Positions 52,478 through 61,932 of a DNA stretch of 64,000 nt are shown here, piece after piece. A program made the translations under genes and the position numbers. Numbering within the stretch: position 1 is the stretch's first letter; every line of letters begins with the position of its first letter. The stretch is from Microvirga zambiensis WSM3693 (GTDB taxonomy: Bacteria; Pseudomonadota; Alphaproteobacteria; Rhizobiales; Beijerinckiaceae): NCBI RefSeq assembly GCF_016735695.1, contig NZ_JAERQD010000036.1, positions 1-64,000 on the forward strand, written 5' to 3'. The notes beneath the pieces were generated by a model that searched no databases, was not told where the DNA came from, and saw only the letters and a list, made by a program, of their open reading frames with translations.

Positions 52478-53375
52478 CTACGGAGCGGATCGATCGGCCA
52501 GGTATTCGGTCACCCAGTTGATGAAAGCACGCGCACGCGCGTCCAGCCTCTTCGAGGGGTACATAACGGAGATCGGCTCCGAGCTGTTGGTCCAGTCGTC
52601 GAGCACCCTCACGAGCGCCCTGATGCCACAAGGTCCTTCACCGGCGATAGATAGGTTTGGCCAATCCCTAAACCGTTGCGGAGCATGTTGACGTAGCCAG
52701 TACTATCGTTCGCCAGGACATTGGGGACATCGATTTCGACCACGTTGCCGTCCTTCTTGAAGACCATCGGCCTCTGCTCTCCCCTCAGGGCGGAAAAGTA
52801 CCCGACGAGTTGGTGGCCCTGGAGAAGCTGAGAAGGCGCGACCGGCGCAGGGTGGCGTTCAAGGTAGGCAGGACTCGCACAGGTGATCAGCTTATCCTCG
52901 TAGATCGTCCTGGCGATCAGCGAGGAATCTGCAAGTCTCCCGAGTTCACGATGCAATCCACCGCCTCCTCGATCAGGACGACGGGTTTGTCGGTGATGCC
53001 GATCACCAGTTGGATGTTGGGGTAGCGCGTCCGAAATCGATCCAAGGCCGGGATCAAAAGCATGTTGGCCATGGAGGAATGCACGTCGACCCTGACCCGG
53101 CCGCTCAAGCCTCATCCCCGTTGCTGGAAGTGGGCATCGACGTCATGCAGGTTCGCCATCAAGCGACTGACGTGGCCGTAGTACTCCTCGCCTTCGGGTG
53201 TCAGGGACAGTGAACGCGTCGAACGGAGGAGAGGCTTGGTCCCGAGATGAGCCTCGAGCTGACCGAGCAGCTTGCTGGCCGTTGATTTCGGCATCGCCAG
53301 GTCCGCGGCCGCCCGCGTGATGGAGCCGGCCTCGACCGTTCGCATGAAGACCCGGATGGCAGCAAGCTGGTCCAT
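52478..53375 (-). pseudogene. LysR-family regulator pseudogene
   Basis: From ATG 53375 the frame gives DQLAAIRVFMRTVEAGSITR, KSTASKLLGQLEAHLG and LMANLHDVDAHFQQRG, a TGA at 53112-53114 (consistent with CGA to TGA), then in the same frame GRVRVDVHSSMANMLLIPAL. A frameshift near 52930 and another near 52615 lead to LIARTIYEDKLITCASPAYL and finally AFINWVTEYLADRSAP. The LysR DNA-binding and effector domains are thus recognisable but broken three times. Confidence 0.82.
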
Positions 53376-53578
53376 TGGTTCGGTATAGCCTCCAGTCGCC
53401 GTTATTGTCCACGTACATGGACACTGGTTTCGTCTGAAGATACCTAATCCTCCAGCCTCCGAATGCGTAACTCAGGGCAAGCATCTTCAGGAGTTGAAGG
53501 GCCCGGCCTTTTTGGATTTGACAGGAAATCGGGTAGATGCTCTTCATGCGAGCATCCGCTCAAGATTGTTGCTGTCCC

Positions 53579-54256
53579 ATGCCCGTCCAAAGATCGCCCT
53601 TCGACCTCGTCATTCTCGATTGCGACGGCGTACTCGTCGACAGCGAAGTCATCAGCTGCCGAACCCTGGTCGATATTCTCTCACCTCTCGATCCGAGCTA
53701 CGATCTGCAGACCGTCATGCGTCGCTATCTCGGGCGCCCGTCCAGTGTAGTCGTCGAGGATTACGAGAGAATGACCGGCCGCCCGGCTTCAGGCGACTTC
53801 ATGGAGGACTGGCGGGCCCGCCTGTTTGCCGCATTCGCTCGCGAGCTCCAGCCGGTCGAAGGGGTGCGCAGCGTTGTCGAGGCCTTCGCGAGCGACTATT
53901 GCGTGGCGTCGTCCAGCGACGAGGAGCGCATCGAGACCTGCCTCCGGAAGGCCGAGCTATGGGATCTGTTCGAGGGGCGGATCTTCAGCACGACGCGCGT
54001 ACAGCGCGGCAAGCCGGCGCCGGACCTGTTCCTGCTGGCCGCCAGGGAGCGGGGCGTGGCGCCGGAGCGCTGCCTCGTGATCGAGGATAGCGTCAGCGGC
54101 GTGACGGCTGCGAAGGCGGCTCGAATGACGGCCTACGGCTTGGCCGCCGGCAGCCATTTCGCAGTCCTGGACCAGAGACAGGCGCTTCTTGACGCCGGAG
54201 CCGACAAGGTGCTCGAATCCTGGCGGGAACTGGCACCGATGCCCGTGGACGGCTGA
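53579..54256 (+). CDS. HAD-superfamily phosphatase (beta-phosphoglucomutase-like group)
   Basis: 225 residues with the four HAD motifs: nucleophile in LVILDCDGVLVDSE, motif II Ser in CVASSSDEERIE, motif III Lys in VQRGKPAPDLFLLAA and motif IV in CLVIEDSVSGV. A cap domain sits between motifs I and II. In this locus it could dephosphorylate glycerol phosphate or a sugar phosphate. It starts the SorC-ugp-like cluster; its stop lies 8 bp before the regulator. The frame also opens at 53537. Confidence 0.82.
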   Translation: MPVQRSPFDLVILDCDGVLVDSEVISCRTLVDILSPLDPSYDLQTVMRRYLGRPSSVVVEDYERMTGRPASGDFMEDWRARLFAAFARELQPVEGVRSVVEAFASDYCVASSSDEERIETCLRKAELWDLFEGRIFSTTRVQRGKPAPDLFLLAARERGVAPERCLVIEDSVSGVTAAKAARMTAYGLAAGSHFAVLDQRQALLDAGADKVLESWRELAPMPVDG

Positions 54257-54263
54257 TTTTCCC

Positions 54264-55211
54264 ATGGCCGACAACGACAGCGCCCGTCTCGAAGACGCCG
54301 CCCGGGCCGGCTGGCTCTACTATATCGCCGGCCGAACGCAGGATGACATTGCGCAGATCCTGAAAATATCGCGCCCGGCTGCGCAGCGCCTCGTCTCGCT
54401 CTGCCGCAGCGAGGGGCTGATCAGCTTCCGCATGAACCACCCGATCAGCGCCTGCATGGAACTCGCAGCGCGGCTGCGCGATCGCTTCGAGCTGCTGCAT
54501 TGTGACGTCGCCCCCTCCGACGGCTCGGCGGAGACGAGTGCAGCCGGCCTCGCTGCACTCGGCGGCGTGCTGATCGAGCGTTGGTTGCGTTCGCGCAAGT
54601 CGCTGGTCATGGCATTGGGCACCGGCCGGTCGATGCGGGCCAGCATCGAGCGCGTTCCGCCGATGTCCTGCCCGCTGCACCGGCTCGTCTCGCTGGTCGG
54701 GACCATCTCGCCCGATGGCTCGGCCAGCCCCTTCGATACGCTGGTCAAGCTCGCCGAAATCACCCGGGCGCAGTATTTTCCGATGCCGCTGCCTCTCTAT
54801 GTGTCGAGCCCCGAAGAGCGCGCTCAGCTCATCGAGATCGAGTCGATCAGGCGCATTCGCACCATCGCGAGCGAGGCCGACCTCTGGGTGATGGGCATTA
54901 GCCAGATCGGCGAGGATGCGGTGCTATATCGGGACGGCTTCATGACGCGCGGCGAGCTGCTCGACATGGTCCGCCACGGCGCCGTCGGCGAGGTGACCGG
55001 CTGGGTCTTCGATGCCGAAGGCCGATTCCTTGAGCGCGGGACCAACCTGCGCGTGACCAGCATGCCGCCGGAGCCCGGCAGTGCTCGGTTACGCATCTGC
55101 ATCGGCCAAGGCCCGGCCAAGGTCGCGCCGCTGCGCGCCGCGCTGAGCGGGAGAATCGTCAACGGCCTCGTCACCGACGAGGACACCGCCCGCGCTCTTC
55201 TCGCGGACTGA
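54264..55211 (+). CDS. SorC/DeoR-type transcriptional regulator
   Basis: A 315-residue regulator. The N-terminal helix-turn-helix is AGRTQDDIAQILKISRPAAQ; the sugar-phosphate-binding SorC domain follows with LAALGGVLIERWL and VMALGTGRSMRASIE. These proteins usually bind a phosphorylated sugar or polyol as inducer. The palindromes at 55309-55341 are likely operators. It precedes the importer operon on the same strand. Confidence 0.87.
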   Translation: MADNDSARLEDAARAGWLYYIAGRTQDDIAQILKISRPAAQRLVSLCRSEGLISFRMNHPISACMELAARLRDRFELLHCDVAPSDGSAETSAAGLAALGGVLIERWLRSRKSLVMALGTGRSMRASIERVPPMSCPLHRLVSLVGTISPDGSASPFDTLVKLAEITRAQYFPMPLPLYVSSPEERAQLIEIESIRRIRTIASEADLWVMGISQIGEDAVLYRDGFMTRGELLDMVRHGAVGEVTGWVFDAEGRFLERGTNLRVTSMPPEPGSARLRICIGQGPAKVAPLRAALSGRIVNGLVTDEDTARALLAD

Positions 55212-55308
55212 CCCGCTCACCAACCTTGCCCGTCGCCCTCTGCTCGCAAGCCAACACGGCGGAGCGTCATCCGTGCGTCATCAACGGTTGACATAGAAAG
55301 CCATTGTG

Positions 55309-55341
55309 CGAGCATGTGCTTCAATAACGAGCATATGCTCG
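55309..55341. promoter_or_regulatory. Two operator-like palindromes in the binding-protein promoter
   Basis: CGAGCATATGCTCG (55328-55341) is a perfect 14-bp palindrome. A copy of its left half, CGAGCAT (55309-55315), followed by an imperfect right half, lies 19 bp upstream. A TTGACA -35 element is at 55288-55293, so a bound repressor would cover the promoter. Spacing of about two helical turns fits a tetrameric SorC protein. Confidence 0.65.
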
Positions 55342-55366
55342 CATAATCTCACAAGGGAGGCTTTAC

Positions 55367-56680
55367 ATGCGACGTTTCTACGGTGTGTTGGCGGGTGCGG
55401 GCGCAATGCTGTTGGCGGGGCTCTCCTCCGCGCAGGCGGCGACGGAAATCGAGTTCTGGCACGCGATGAGCGGTGCGCTCGGCGAGCGCGTCGAGGAGCT
55501 GGTCAAGAAGTTCAACGACTCCCAGACGGAATATGTCGTCAAGGCGATCGGCAAGGGCACCTATGACGAGGTGCTGAACGGCACAATCGCGGCCTATCGC
55601 GCCAAGCGCCAGCCTGAGATCGTGCAGTCGAACGAGCGCTCCTTCCTGACGATGGTCAATTCCGGCGCAATCGTTCCGACGAGCGAGCTAATGGCACAGC
55701 AGGGCCATCCGATCGACGCCTCGCAGTTCATCGCCCCGGTCGTCAGCTACTACGCGATCGACGGCAAGCTCCAGGCGATGCCGTTCAACTCCTCCACGCC
55801 GATCCTGTTCTACAACCGCGACCACTTCAAAGCCGCCGGCTTCGACAAGCCCGGCGCGACCTGGCAGGAACTCGAGCCGCAGCTCGACGCGATCAAGGCC
55901 AAGGGTGTCTCGAAATGCGCGATGGTGCTGCCCGGCGACTATGAGTGGAGCTTCCTCGAGAACTATAGCGCGGTGAACGACATACCTTATGCGACCAAGC
56001 GCAACGGCATGGATGGCCTCGACACCAGCTACGTCTTCAACAAGGGTAAGCTCGTCGGCCAGGTCGAGCGCATGAAGCGGCTGGTATCTTCCGGTGTGAT
56101 GCAGCTCGCCGGCCAGGGCATCATTCCGATCCAGCTCTTCACCTCCGGCGAATGCTCGACGATCATCGCCTCCACCGCTTCGCACGCCGCCGTCGTCGCC
56201 GCCGCGAAGTTCGACTGGAGCGCGGCCGAGCTGCCCTATGAGCAGGGGGTCACCCCGAAGAACAGCGTCATCGGCGGCGCCGCGCTCTGGACACTGAAGG
56301 GGCATACGCCGGAGAAGTACAAGGCGGTCGCCGCCTTCTACGATTTCCTCGCGAAGACCGACACTCAGGTCTGGTGGCATCAGGCGACGGGCTATGTGCC
56401 GGTCACGACCGCGGCGTATGAAGCGGCCAAGGCGCAAGGCTACTACCAGAAGAACCCGACGCGCGAGATCGCCGTGGTGCAGCTGATGCGCGGCACGCCT
56501 AGCGACAATTCGCTCGGCTTCCGTATTGGCAACAGCAACCAGATCAACGTCGCGATCATGGAAGAGGTCTCGGCCGCCTTCCTCGGCAAGAAGCCGGTGC
56601 AGCAGGCACTTGACGACGCTGTGGCTCGCGGCAACGAGTCGCTGCGCCGTTACGAGCAGCTCAATGCCGGCAAGAAATAA
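55367..56680 (+). CDS. UgpB-like glycerol-3-phosphate/glycerophosphodiester binding protein
   Basis: A 437-residue family-1 solute-binding protein with a signal peptide ending near AQAATE. The mature start EIEFWHAMSGALGERVEELVK is close to UgpB, and PFNSSTPILFYNRDHFKAAG and GQGIIPIQLFTSGECSTIIA are further UgpB-like blocks. A GGGAGG ribosome binding site precedes ATG 55367. The GDPD gene downstream supports a glycerophosphodiester substrate. Confidence 0.88.
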   Translation: MRRFYGVLAGAGAMLLAGLSSAQAATEIEFWHAMSGALGERVEELVKKFNDSQTEYVVKAIGKGTYDEVLNGTIAAYRAKRQPEIVQSNERSFLTMVNSGAIVPTSELMAQQGHPIDASQFIAPVVSYYAIDGKLQAMPFNSSTPILFYNRDHFKAAGFDKPGATWQELEPQLDAIKAKGVSKCAMVLPGDYEWSFLENYSAVNDIPYATKRNGMDGLDTSYVFNKGKLVGQVERMKRLVSSGVMQLAGQGIIPIQLFTSGECSTIIASTASHAAVVAAAKFDWSAAELPYEQGVTPKNSVIGGAALWTLKGHTPEKYKAVAAFYDFLAKTDTQVWWHQATGYVPVTTAAYEAAKAQGYYQKNPTREIAVVQLMRGTPSDNSLGFRIGNSNQINVAIMEEVSAAFLGKKPVQQALDDAVARGNESLRRYEQLNAGKK

Positions 56681-57671
56681 CACGGCTGCTCTCCCCGTGG
56701 CGGCCGGCGGTGGCGGTTTGCGCCTCCGCCAGCCTCTCAGGCGCCTTTTCCTCAAGAGCGCCGGCGATGCACAGTCCGAAAGCGGGCTGAAGCGTGCGCA
56801 TTTCCAGGAATGGCGCTTGCCATTCTGGCTGCTGGCGCCGCAGCTCTTCATTCTACTGCTGTTCTTCTTCATCCCGTCGATCAGGGCTCTGATCCAGGCC
56901 TTCCAGCTCACCGACCCTTTCGGCGCCACAACGCAATGGGTCGGCTTCCAGAATTTCGAGCGGCTGTTCCGCAGCAGCGTCTACTGGTCCTCGGCGCAGG
57001 TCACGCTGATCTTCACCATCGCCCAGAACGTGCTGACGCTGTCGATAGCGCTGCTGCTCGCCTTCGCCTCGAACCACATCCTGCGCGGGCGCGGCGCCTA
57101 CCGGACCGTGCTGCTGCTGCCCTACGCCATTGCCCCGGCGATCGCCGGCATCATGCTGGCCTTCCTGTTCAATCCCCGCGTCGGCCCCGTCGCGCACATG
57201 CTGCAGGGGCTCGGGCTGGACTGGGACCCCAACCGCAATTCCTGGCATGCGCTCTCCCTGATCGTCATGGCGGCCTCGTGGAAGCACATCTGCTACAACT
57301 ACATCTTCCTCGTCGCGGCTCTGCTCTCGGTGCCGCAGTCGATCCTCGAATCCGCCTATCTCGATGGCGCGGGGCCAGTCCAGCGCTTCCTGCGCATCTC
57401 GCTGCCGATGATCACGCCGACGCTGTTTTTTCTGATCGTGATCAACTTTGTCTACGGGCTGTTTGAGACCTTTGCCATCGTCGATGCCACGACCCGTGGC
57501 GGCCCGGCCGGCGCGACCTCCATCCTGGTCTACAAGGTCTATCAAGACGGCTTCGTCACGCTTGACCTAGGCTCCTCCGCCGCGCAATCCGTCGTGCTGA
57601 TGGCCCTTGCGCTACTTCTGACCTTCGCGCAGTTCCGCTTCGTCGAGCGCCGCGTGAATTACAGCGTCTAG
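56664..57671 (+). CDS. UgpA-like ABC permease
   Basis: 335 residues from ATG 56664. The first membrane helix is FWLLAPQLFILLLFFFIPSI near residue 53 and the EAA loop is LESAYLDGAGPVQRFLRISLP. UgpA is normally about 295 residues, so the first 40 residues, which are Arg/Gly-rich, may be untranslated; GTG 56697 is another start. ATG 56664 overlaps the binding-protein gene by 17 bp. Confidence 0.82.
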   Translation: MPARNNTAALPVAAGGGGLRLRQPLRRLFLKSAGDAQSESGLKRAHFQEWRLPFWLLAPQLFILLLFFFIPSIRALIQAFQLTDPFGATTQWVGFQNFERLFRSSVYWSSAQVTLIFTIAQNVLTLSIALLLAFASNHILRGRGAYRTVLLLPYAIAPAIAGIMLAFLFNPRVGPVAHMLQGLGLDWDPNRNSWHALSLIVMAASWKHICYNYIFLVAALLSVPQSILESAYLDGAGPVQRFLRISLPMITPTLFFLIVINFVYGLFETFAIVDATTRGGPAGATSILVYKVYQDGFVTLDLGSSAAQSVVLMALALLLTFAQFRFVERRVNYSV

Positions 57672-57678
57672 GCCGACG

Positions 57679-58569
57679 ATGAACGAACGTACGCCGATCC
57701 TCGACGCCGTCTGCCATTTCATCCTGCTGGTGGGCGCGGCGCTCGTCTGCCTGCCGATCTATTTCGTGTTCGTCACCGGCTCGCTCTCGCAGCCGGAGAT
57801 CATGCGCGTGCCCATGTCCTGGCTGCCCGGCAACCAGTTCCTCGTCAATATGCAGACCGTGCTGAGCAGCGCGGATTTCGGCCGGCTGCTGCTCAACTCC
57901 TTCATCATCGCCACAGGCATCACCGTCGGGAAGCTGGCCGTTTCGGTGATCGCGGCCTTCGCCGTCACCTATTTCCGCTTCCCTTTCCGGATGACGGCCT
58001 TCTGGCTCATCTTCATGTCGCTGATGCTGCCGATCGAGGTGCGCATCGTGCCGACCTACGAGTCGGCGGCGAACGTTGCTTTGCCGCTCAACATCCTCGG
58101 CTCCTGGCTCGGCATCCAGGCGCTGGTCGATCTCGACTGGAATCTGGTCAATACCTATTCAGGCCTGATCCTGCCGCTGATCGCCTCCGCCACGGCGACC
58201 TTCCTCTTCCGCCAGTTCTTCCTCACTATCCCGGAGGAGCTCTGCGAGGCGGCGCGCATCGACGGCGCGAGCCCTTGGCAATTCTTCCGGCTGATCCTGC
58301 TGCCCCTGTCGCGATCGAACATCGTGGCGCTGGCGATCATCTTGTTCCTCATGGGTTGGAATCAATATCTCTGGCCGCTGCTGCTCACCACCGAACCTGC
58401 CATGGCCAATGCGGTGATCGGCCTGAAGAAGCTGATGCCGCAGAGCGATTCCCTGCCGACCTGGCATCTCTTGATGAACGCGGCCTTCCTGACGATGCTG
58501 CCGCCGACCCTCGTCATCCTCATCCTCCAGCGCTGGTTCGTGAAGGGCCTGGTGGACAGCGGCAAGTAA
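57679..58569 (+). CDS. UgpE-like ABC permease
   Basis: A 296-residue inner-membrane protein, first helix FILLVGAALVCLPIYFVFVTG, EAA loop CEAARIDGASPWQFFRLILLP. It pairs with the UgpA-like permease encoded 7 bp upstream. No ATPase (UgpC) gene is found in this cluster. Confidence 0.88.
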   Translation: MNERTPILDAVCHFILLVGAALVCLPIYFVFVTGSLSQPEIMRVPMSWLPGNQFLVNMQTVLSSADFGRLLLNSFIIATGITVGKLAVSVIAAFAVTYFRFPFRMTAFWLIFMSLMLPIEVRIVPTYESAANVALPLNILGSWLGIQALVDLDWNLVNTYSGLILPLIASATATFLFRQFFLTIPEELCEAARIDGASPWQFFRLILLPLSRSNIVALAIILFLMGWNQYLWPLLLTTEPAMANAVIGLKKLMPQSDSLPTWHLLMNAAFLTMLPPTLVILILQRWFVKGLVDSGK

Positions 58570-58613
58570 ACCACCCCAGGTAAACCACCATCAGGTAAGC
58601 AAGGCTCATCGAC

Positions 58614-59354
58614 ATGCGGATCATCGGTCATCGCGGCGCGCGCAACATCTGGGCGGAGAACAGCGTGGGCGGCTTCTACAACGTCTGCGGCCTCGGCGTC
58701 GATGCCGTCGAGCTCGACGTACACTTGTCGAGCGACGGCGAGATCATGGTGATCCACGACCCGCTGCTCGACCGCACCACCGATCACAAAGGTCCGGTCG
58801 GCCGAATGTCGCGCGAGGCGCTCGGCAAGGTCAGGCTCGATGACACGCTGGGTGAGACGATCCCGACGCTGCCGGAGGTTCTGGACGTTTTCGGCCCGAC
58901 CGGGATCGAGCTCGAGATCGAGATGAAGATGGATGCCTTCGGCAATCCTTATCCGGGCCTGCTCGACAAGGTCATCGCGCTCGTCGAAGCCCGCAGCATG
59001 GCGTCTCGCGTAGTCCTGACCTGCTTCGTCCCGGAGGTCATCGAGGAGATCCGGGCGAAGGCGCCGGGCATGCGCCGGCTGGCGTCGGTCGACCGCCGCT
59101 CCTGCGAAGCCTTCGGCGGCGTCGACCGGACCTTGCGGCGCTTCGTCGATCTCGGCTGCATCGTTGCCGTCGAGCAGTCGCTGCTCCGGCTGACGGTCGA
59201 TCGTGCCGTCGAGATCGTGGGGCGCGACAAGCTCGGCGCCTGGGTCCCGAATACGGTGGGTGAGCTCGACTACTGGCTGGGCCAGCCGATCTCGCAGATC
59301 ACCAGCGATCGCCCCGATCTTGCCTTGCAGCTGCGCGCCGCGCGGCACGGTTGA
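58614..59354 (+). CDS. Glycerophosphodiester phosphodiesterase (UgpQ-like)
   Basis: A 246-residue GDPD TIM barrel. Catalytic and metal residues are in IIGHRGAR, AENS, VELDVHLSSDGEIMVIHD and LEIEMK. It hydrolyses glycerophosphodiesters to glycerol-3-phosphate and an alcohol. No signal peptide is present, so it acts in the cytoplasm on imported substrate. Its neighbours in the operon are the UgpB/A/E-like importer and the HAD phosphatase further upstream. Confidence 0.9.
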   Translation: MRIIGHRGARNIWAENSVGGFYNVCGLGVDAVELDVHLSSDGEIMVIHDPLLDRTTDHKGPVGRMSREALGKVRLDDTLGETIPTLPEVLDVFGPTGIELEIEMKMDAFGNPYPGLLDKVIALVEARSMASRVVLTCFVPEVIEEIRAKAPGMRRLASVDRRSCEAFGGVDRTLRRFVDLGCIVAVEQSLLRLTVDRAVEIVGRDKLGAWVPNTVGELDYWLGQPISQITSDRPDLALQLRAARHG

Positions 59355-59513
59355 GCCACGGCTCTAAACCTATCTTGTATTACGCACGGGCTGCTCAGGT
59401 CATCCCTGCTCGGCTCGTCGCGCGTCGCTGTGCGTTTGCGCCATGTTCAAGAAGTTCGGGGGAGGGGGAGGCACTCCTCTTAGAGAGATTTCCCTGTCAA
59501 GCGGTGCTGGTCT

Positions 59514-61127
59514 TCAAAGACTGCCGTTTCTTATCGTCCTTGCAGTCTGCTGAAGCATTTCGAATGCTTTGAAGCGTTTCTCGTGCCATTCTGCCGTCAT
59601 GGGGTTGGGCTGGTAGGTTTCTCCAATCGCCGACATCGACGACATAGCATCTGCAACGTCGCGGTGCTGGCCTGCCGCGACAGCTCCCAGGATAGCGGAT
59701 CCGAGGAGCACAGGCTCCTCCGATGTAGGGGCCGCAACGACCTTTCCCGTCGTGTCGGCGAGAAGCTGACGCACGAGGGTGCTCTGGCCTGCGCCGCCGC
59801 TCACCACGATCGTGTCGATCAAAACAGCTCTCTCGGCCTGCACCTGCACGATCTGCCGAGCTCCGTAGCCAAGACCGCAGACTCCGGCGAGATAAAGAGC
59901 GACGAGGCCTTCGAGACTAGTGTCCGTGCTCAGTCCGGCAATCAGGCCGCGCGCATCGGGATCGGAGAAAGGAGCACGGTTGCCGAGGAACTCGGGTACC
60001 ACATGCACGTCGCCGACGAGGCGCGCCACCGCCGCCGCGCCACCACGCCGCTCAGCCTCCTGCGACAGCCATTGGCTGAGACCGATGCCGCTGTCGCGGG
60101 CCATCTTCGCGGCCTTCTCCGAAGCCGGATGCATTTGAACCAGGTGATCGATCGCGGCACCCGCCGCCGATTGACCGCCCTCATTGAGCCACAGCCCAGG
60201 GACCATGGCAGAGAAGTACGGGCCCCAGACGCCGGGCACGAAAGCCGGCTCCCGAGTCGATGACATGGTGCAAGCGGATGTGCCGAACACATAGGCCATG
60301 CGGGTCAGCACATTGCCCACATCCCCGCGCGCGCCTACAGTTCCAACGCCGCCGGCATGGGCGTCGATGAGGCCCGCCGCCACGGCGGTTCCAGGCTCCA
60401 GACCAAGATCGGCCGCCGCTTGCGCGGTCAGACCATTGCCGAGGGCGGTGCCGCCCGGAACGATCTCGGTGCCGATTCGCTTGAAGGATTCGTCGGCCAA
60501 TTGCCCAAGCCCAACCCTTCGGAAATAGCTTTCATCCCACCGGCTCTCATGGGCCAGATAGGTCCATTTGCATGTCACGGTGCAGACGGATCGCGCAAGG
60601 CTCGCGGTCGCCTTCCAGGTGAGGAAATCGGCCAGGTCCATGAACTGCCACGCGGCCGTGAAGGTTCGTGGCATGTTCTCCGCCAGCCACAAGAGCTTCG
60701 GCGTTTCCATTTCCGGAGAGATGGAGCCCCCGACGTAATTCAGAACAGTTTCGCCCGTGCCATTGATCCTGCGCGCCTGCTCTGTGGCGCGGTGATCCAT
60801 CCAGACGATGATGTTGCGCTCAGGGTCACCGGAGGACCCGACGGCCAAGGGTCGGCCATCCTGTCCCAAGGCGACCAGGGAGCAGGTCGCGTCGAAGCCG
60901 ATGCCCGCGACGCTCTCCGGCGGAACGCCCGCCTTGCTCACAGTGGCGCGCACGCTGGTGCAAACGGCCTGCCAGATATCGTTGCTCGACTGCTCGACGA
61001 TGCCCCCGGATCCATGCCAGATCGCGATATCCGCCTTGGCGGAGGCGAGCAGGGTGCCTTGCTCGTCGAAGAGACCGGCGCGTGCGCTGCCGGTGCCGAC
61101 ATCGATACCGAGGAAATGGTTTGCCAT
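59514..61127 (-). CDS. FGGY-family D-ribulokinase-like sugar kinase
   Basis: A 537-residue FGGY kinase. LGIDVGTGSARAGLFD is the N-terminal phosphate motif, GFDATCSLVAL and VTCKWTYLAHESRWD are typical of the ribulokinase branch that includes D-ribulokinase, and the FGGY C-terminal signature is IVVSGGAGQSTLVRQLLAD. With ribitol dehydrogenase next door the natural substrate is D-ribulose, producing D-ribulose 5-phosphate. Length is normal for the branch. Confidence 0.87.
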   Translation of the reverse strand: MANHFLGIDVGTGSARAGLFDEQGTLLASAKADIAIWHGSGGIVEQSSNDIWQAVCTSVRATVSKAGVPPESVAGIGFDATCSLVALGQDGRPLAVGSSGDPERNIIVWMDHRATEQARRINGTGETVLNYVGGSISPEMETPKLLWLAENMPRTFTAAWQFMDLADFLTWKATASLARSVCTVTCKWTYLAHESRWDESYFRRVGLGQLADESFKRIGTEIVPGGTALGNGLTAQAAADLGLEPGTAVAAGLIDAHAGGVGTVGARGDVGNVLTRMAYVFGTSACTMSSTREPAFVPGVWGPYFSAMVPGLWLNEGGQSAAGAAIDHLVQMHPASEKAAKMARDSGIGLSQWLSQEAERRGGAAAVARLVGDVHVVPEFLGNRAPFSDPDARGLIAGLSTDTSLEGLVALYLAGVCGLGYGARQIVQVQAERAVLIDTIVVSGGAGQSTLVRQLLADTTGKVVAAPTSEEPVLLGSAILGAVAAGQHRDVADAMSSMSAIGETYQPNPMTAEWHEKRFKAFEMLQQTARTIRNGSL

Positions 61128-61183
61128 GACCGGTCAATCATCCAGAGAAGGTTTTGAGGAGCGATGCCCTGTGCCGACGCGCA

Positions 61184-61912
61184 TCAAAGGTCGTTGCTCT
61201 GCGGCAGGATGACGAGATCGCGAATGGTGACGTTCCGAGGTCTCGTCAGCATGAACAGGACCGCTTCGGCCACTTCAACAGGCTGCATCAGGCCGCCTGC
61301 CGCCAGCTCCGAATCGAGTTTCTCCTTCGGCCAGTCCTTGATCAGGGCCGTGACCACGGGGCCGGGTGCGACGGCACCGACGCGCAGACCGTGCGGGGCA
61401 ACCTGCCGCCGGACCGTGTGGACGAAGGCCTGCACGGCATGCTTGGAGGCGGTGTAAATCGGCTCCCACACGACAGGAACGAGGCCGGCGATGGAGCTCG
61501 TCACAATGATGTCGCCGGTCTTGCGCTCCACCATGTGCGGAAGCACGGCATGGATGGAGCGGAAAGCGGCATTGATGTTGAGGTTCAGCATGCGGTCCCA
61601 GGCATCGGGATCACCCTTCAGGATCTCGCCGCCGATATAGGAGCCGGCATTGGCGTGAAAGATGTCGAGCTGACCCGTCCGTTCGAGGATCTGGGGCATC
61701 ATGCGCGATACACTCGTCGGATCGGTGAGGTCGATCCGCAGGGGAATAGCTTGCGGGCCGAGTTCGGTGCAGGCGGCGTTCAGCGCTTCCTCGTCGCGAT
61801 CGACCAGCACGACGCGCGCCCCTTCGGATAAAATGATCCGGGAGCATTCGAGGCCGATGCCGGAGGCCGCTCCGGTGATGGCGGCAACTTTGCCGGATAA
61901 TTTATCGCCCAT
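61184..61912 (-). CDS. Ribitol 2-dehydrogenase-like SDR
   Basis: A 242-residue SDR. Cofactor motif [10 protein letters not shown], then [14 protein letters not shown], catalytic Ser in [20 protein letters not shown] with the YxxxK, and a C-terminus [14 protein letters not shown]. The block [20 protein letters not shown] is closely similar to known ribitol dehydrogenases. It oxidises ribitol to D-ribulose with NAD. A GAAGGAAAA ribosome binding site precedes ATG 61912. It lies between the permease and kinase genes. Confidence 0.87.
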   Translation of the reverse strand: MGDKLSGKVAAITGAASGIGLECSRIILSEGARVVLVDRDEEALNAACTELGPQAIPLRIDLTDPTSVSRMMPQILERTGQLDIFHANAGSYIGGEILKGDPDAWDRMLNLNINAAFRSIHAVLPHMVERKTGDIIVTSSIAGLVPVVWEPIYTASKHAVQAFVHTVRRQVAPHGLRVGAVAPGPVVTALIKDWPKEKLDSELAAGGLMQPVEVAEAVLFMLTRPRNVTIRDLVILPQSNDL

Positions 61913-61932
61913 GGGTTTTCCTTCTTTTTGAT

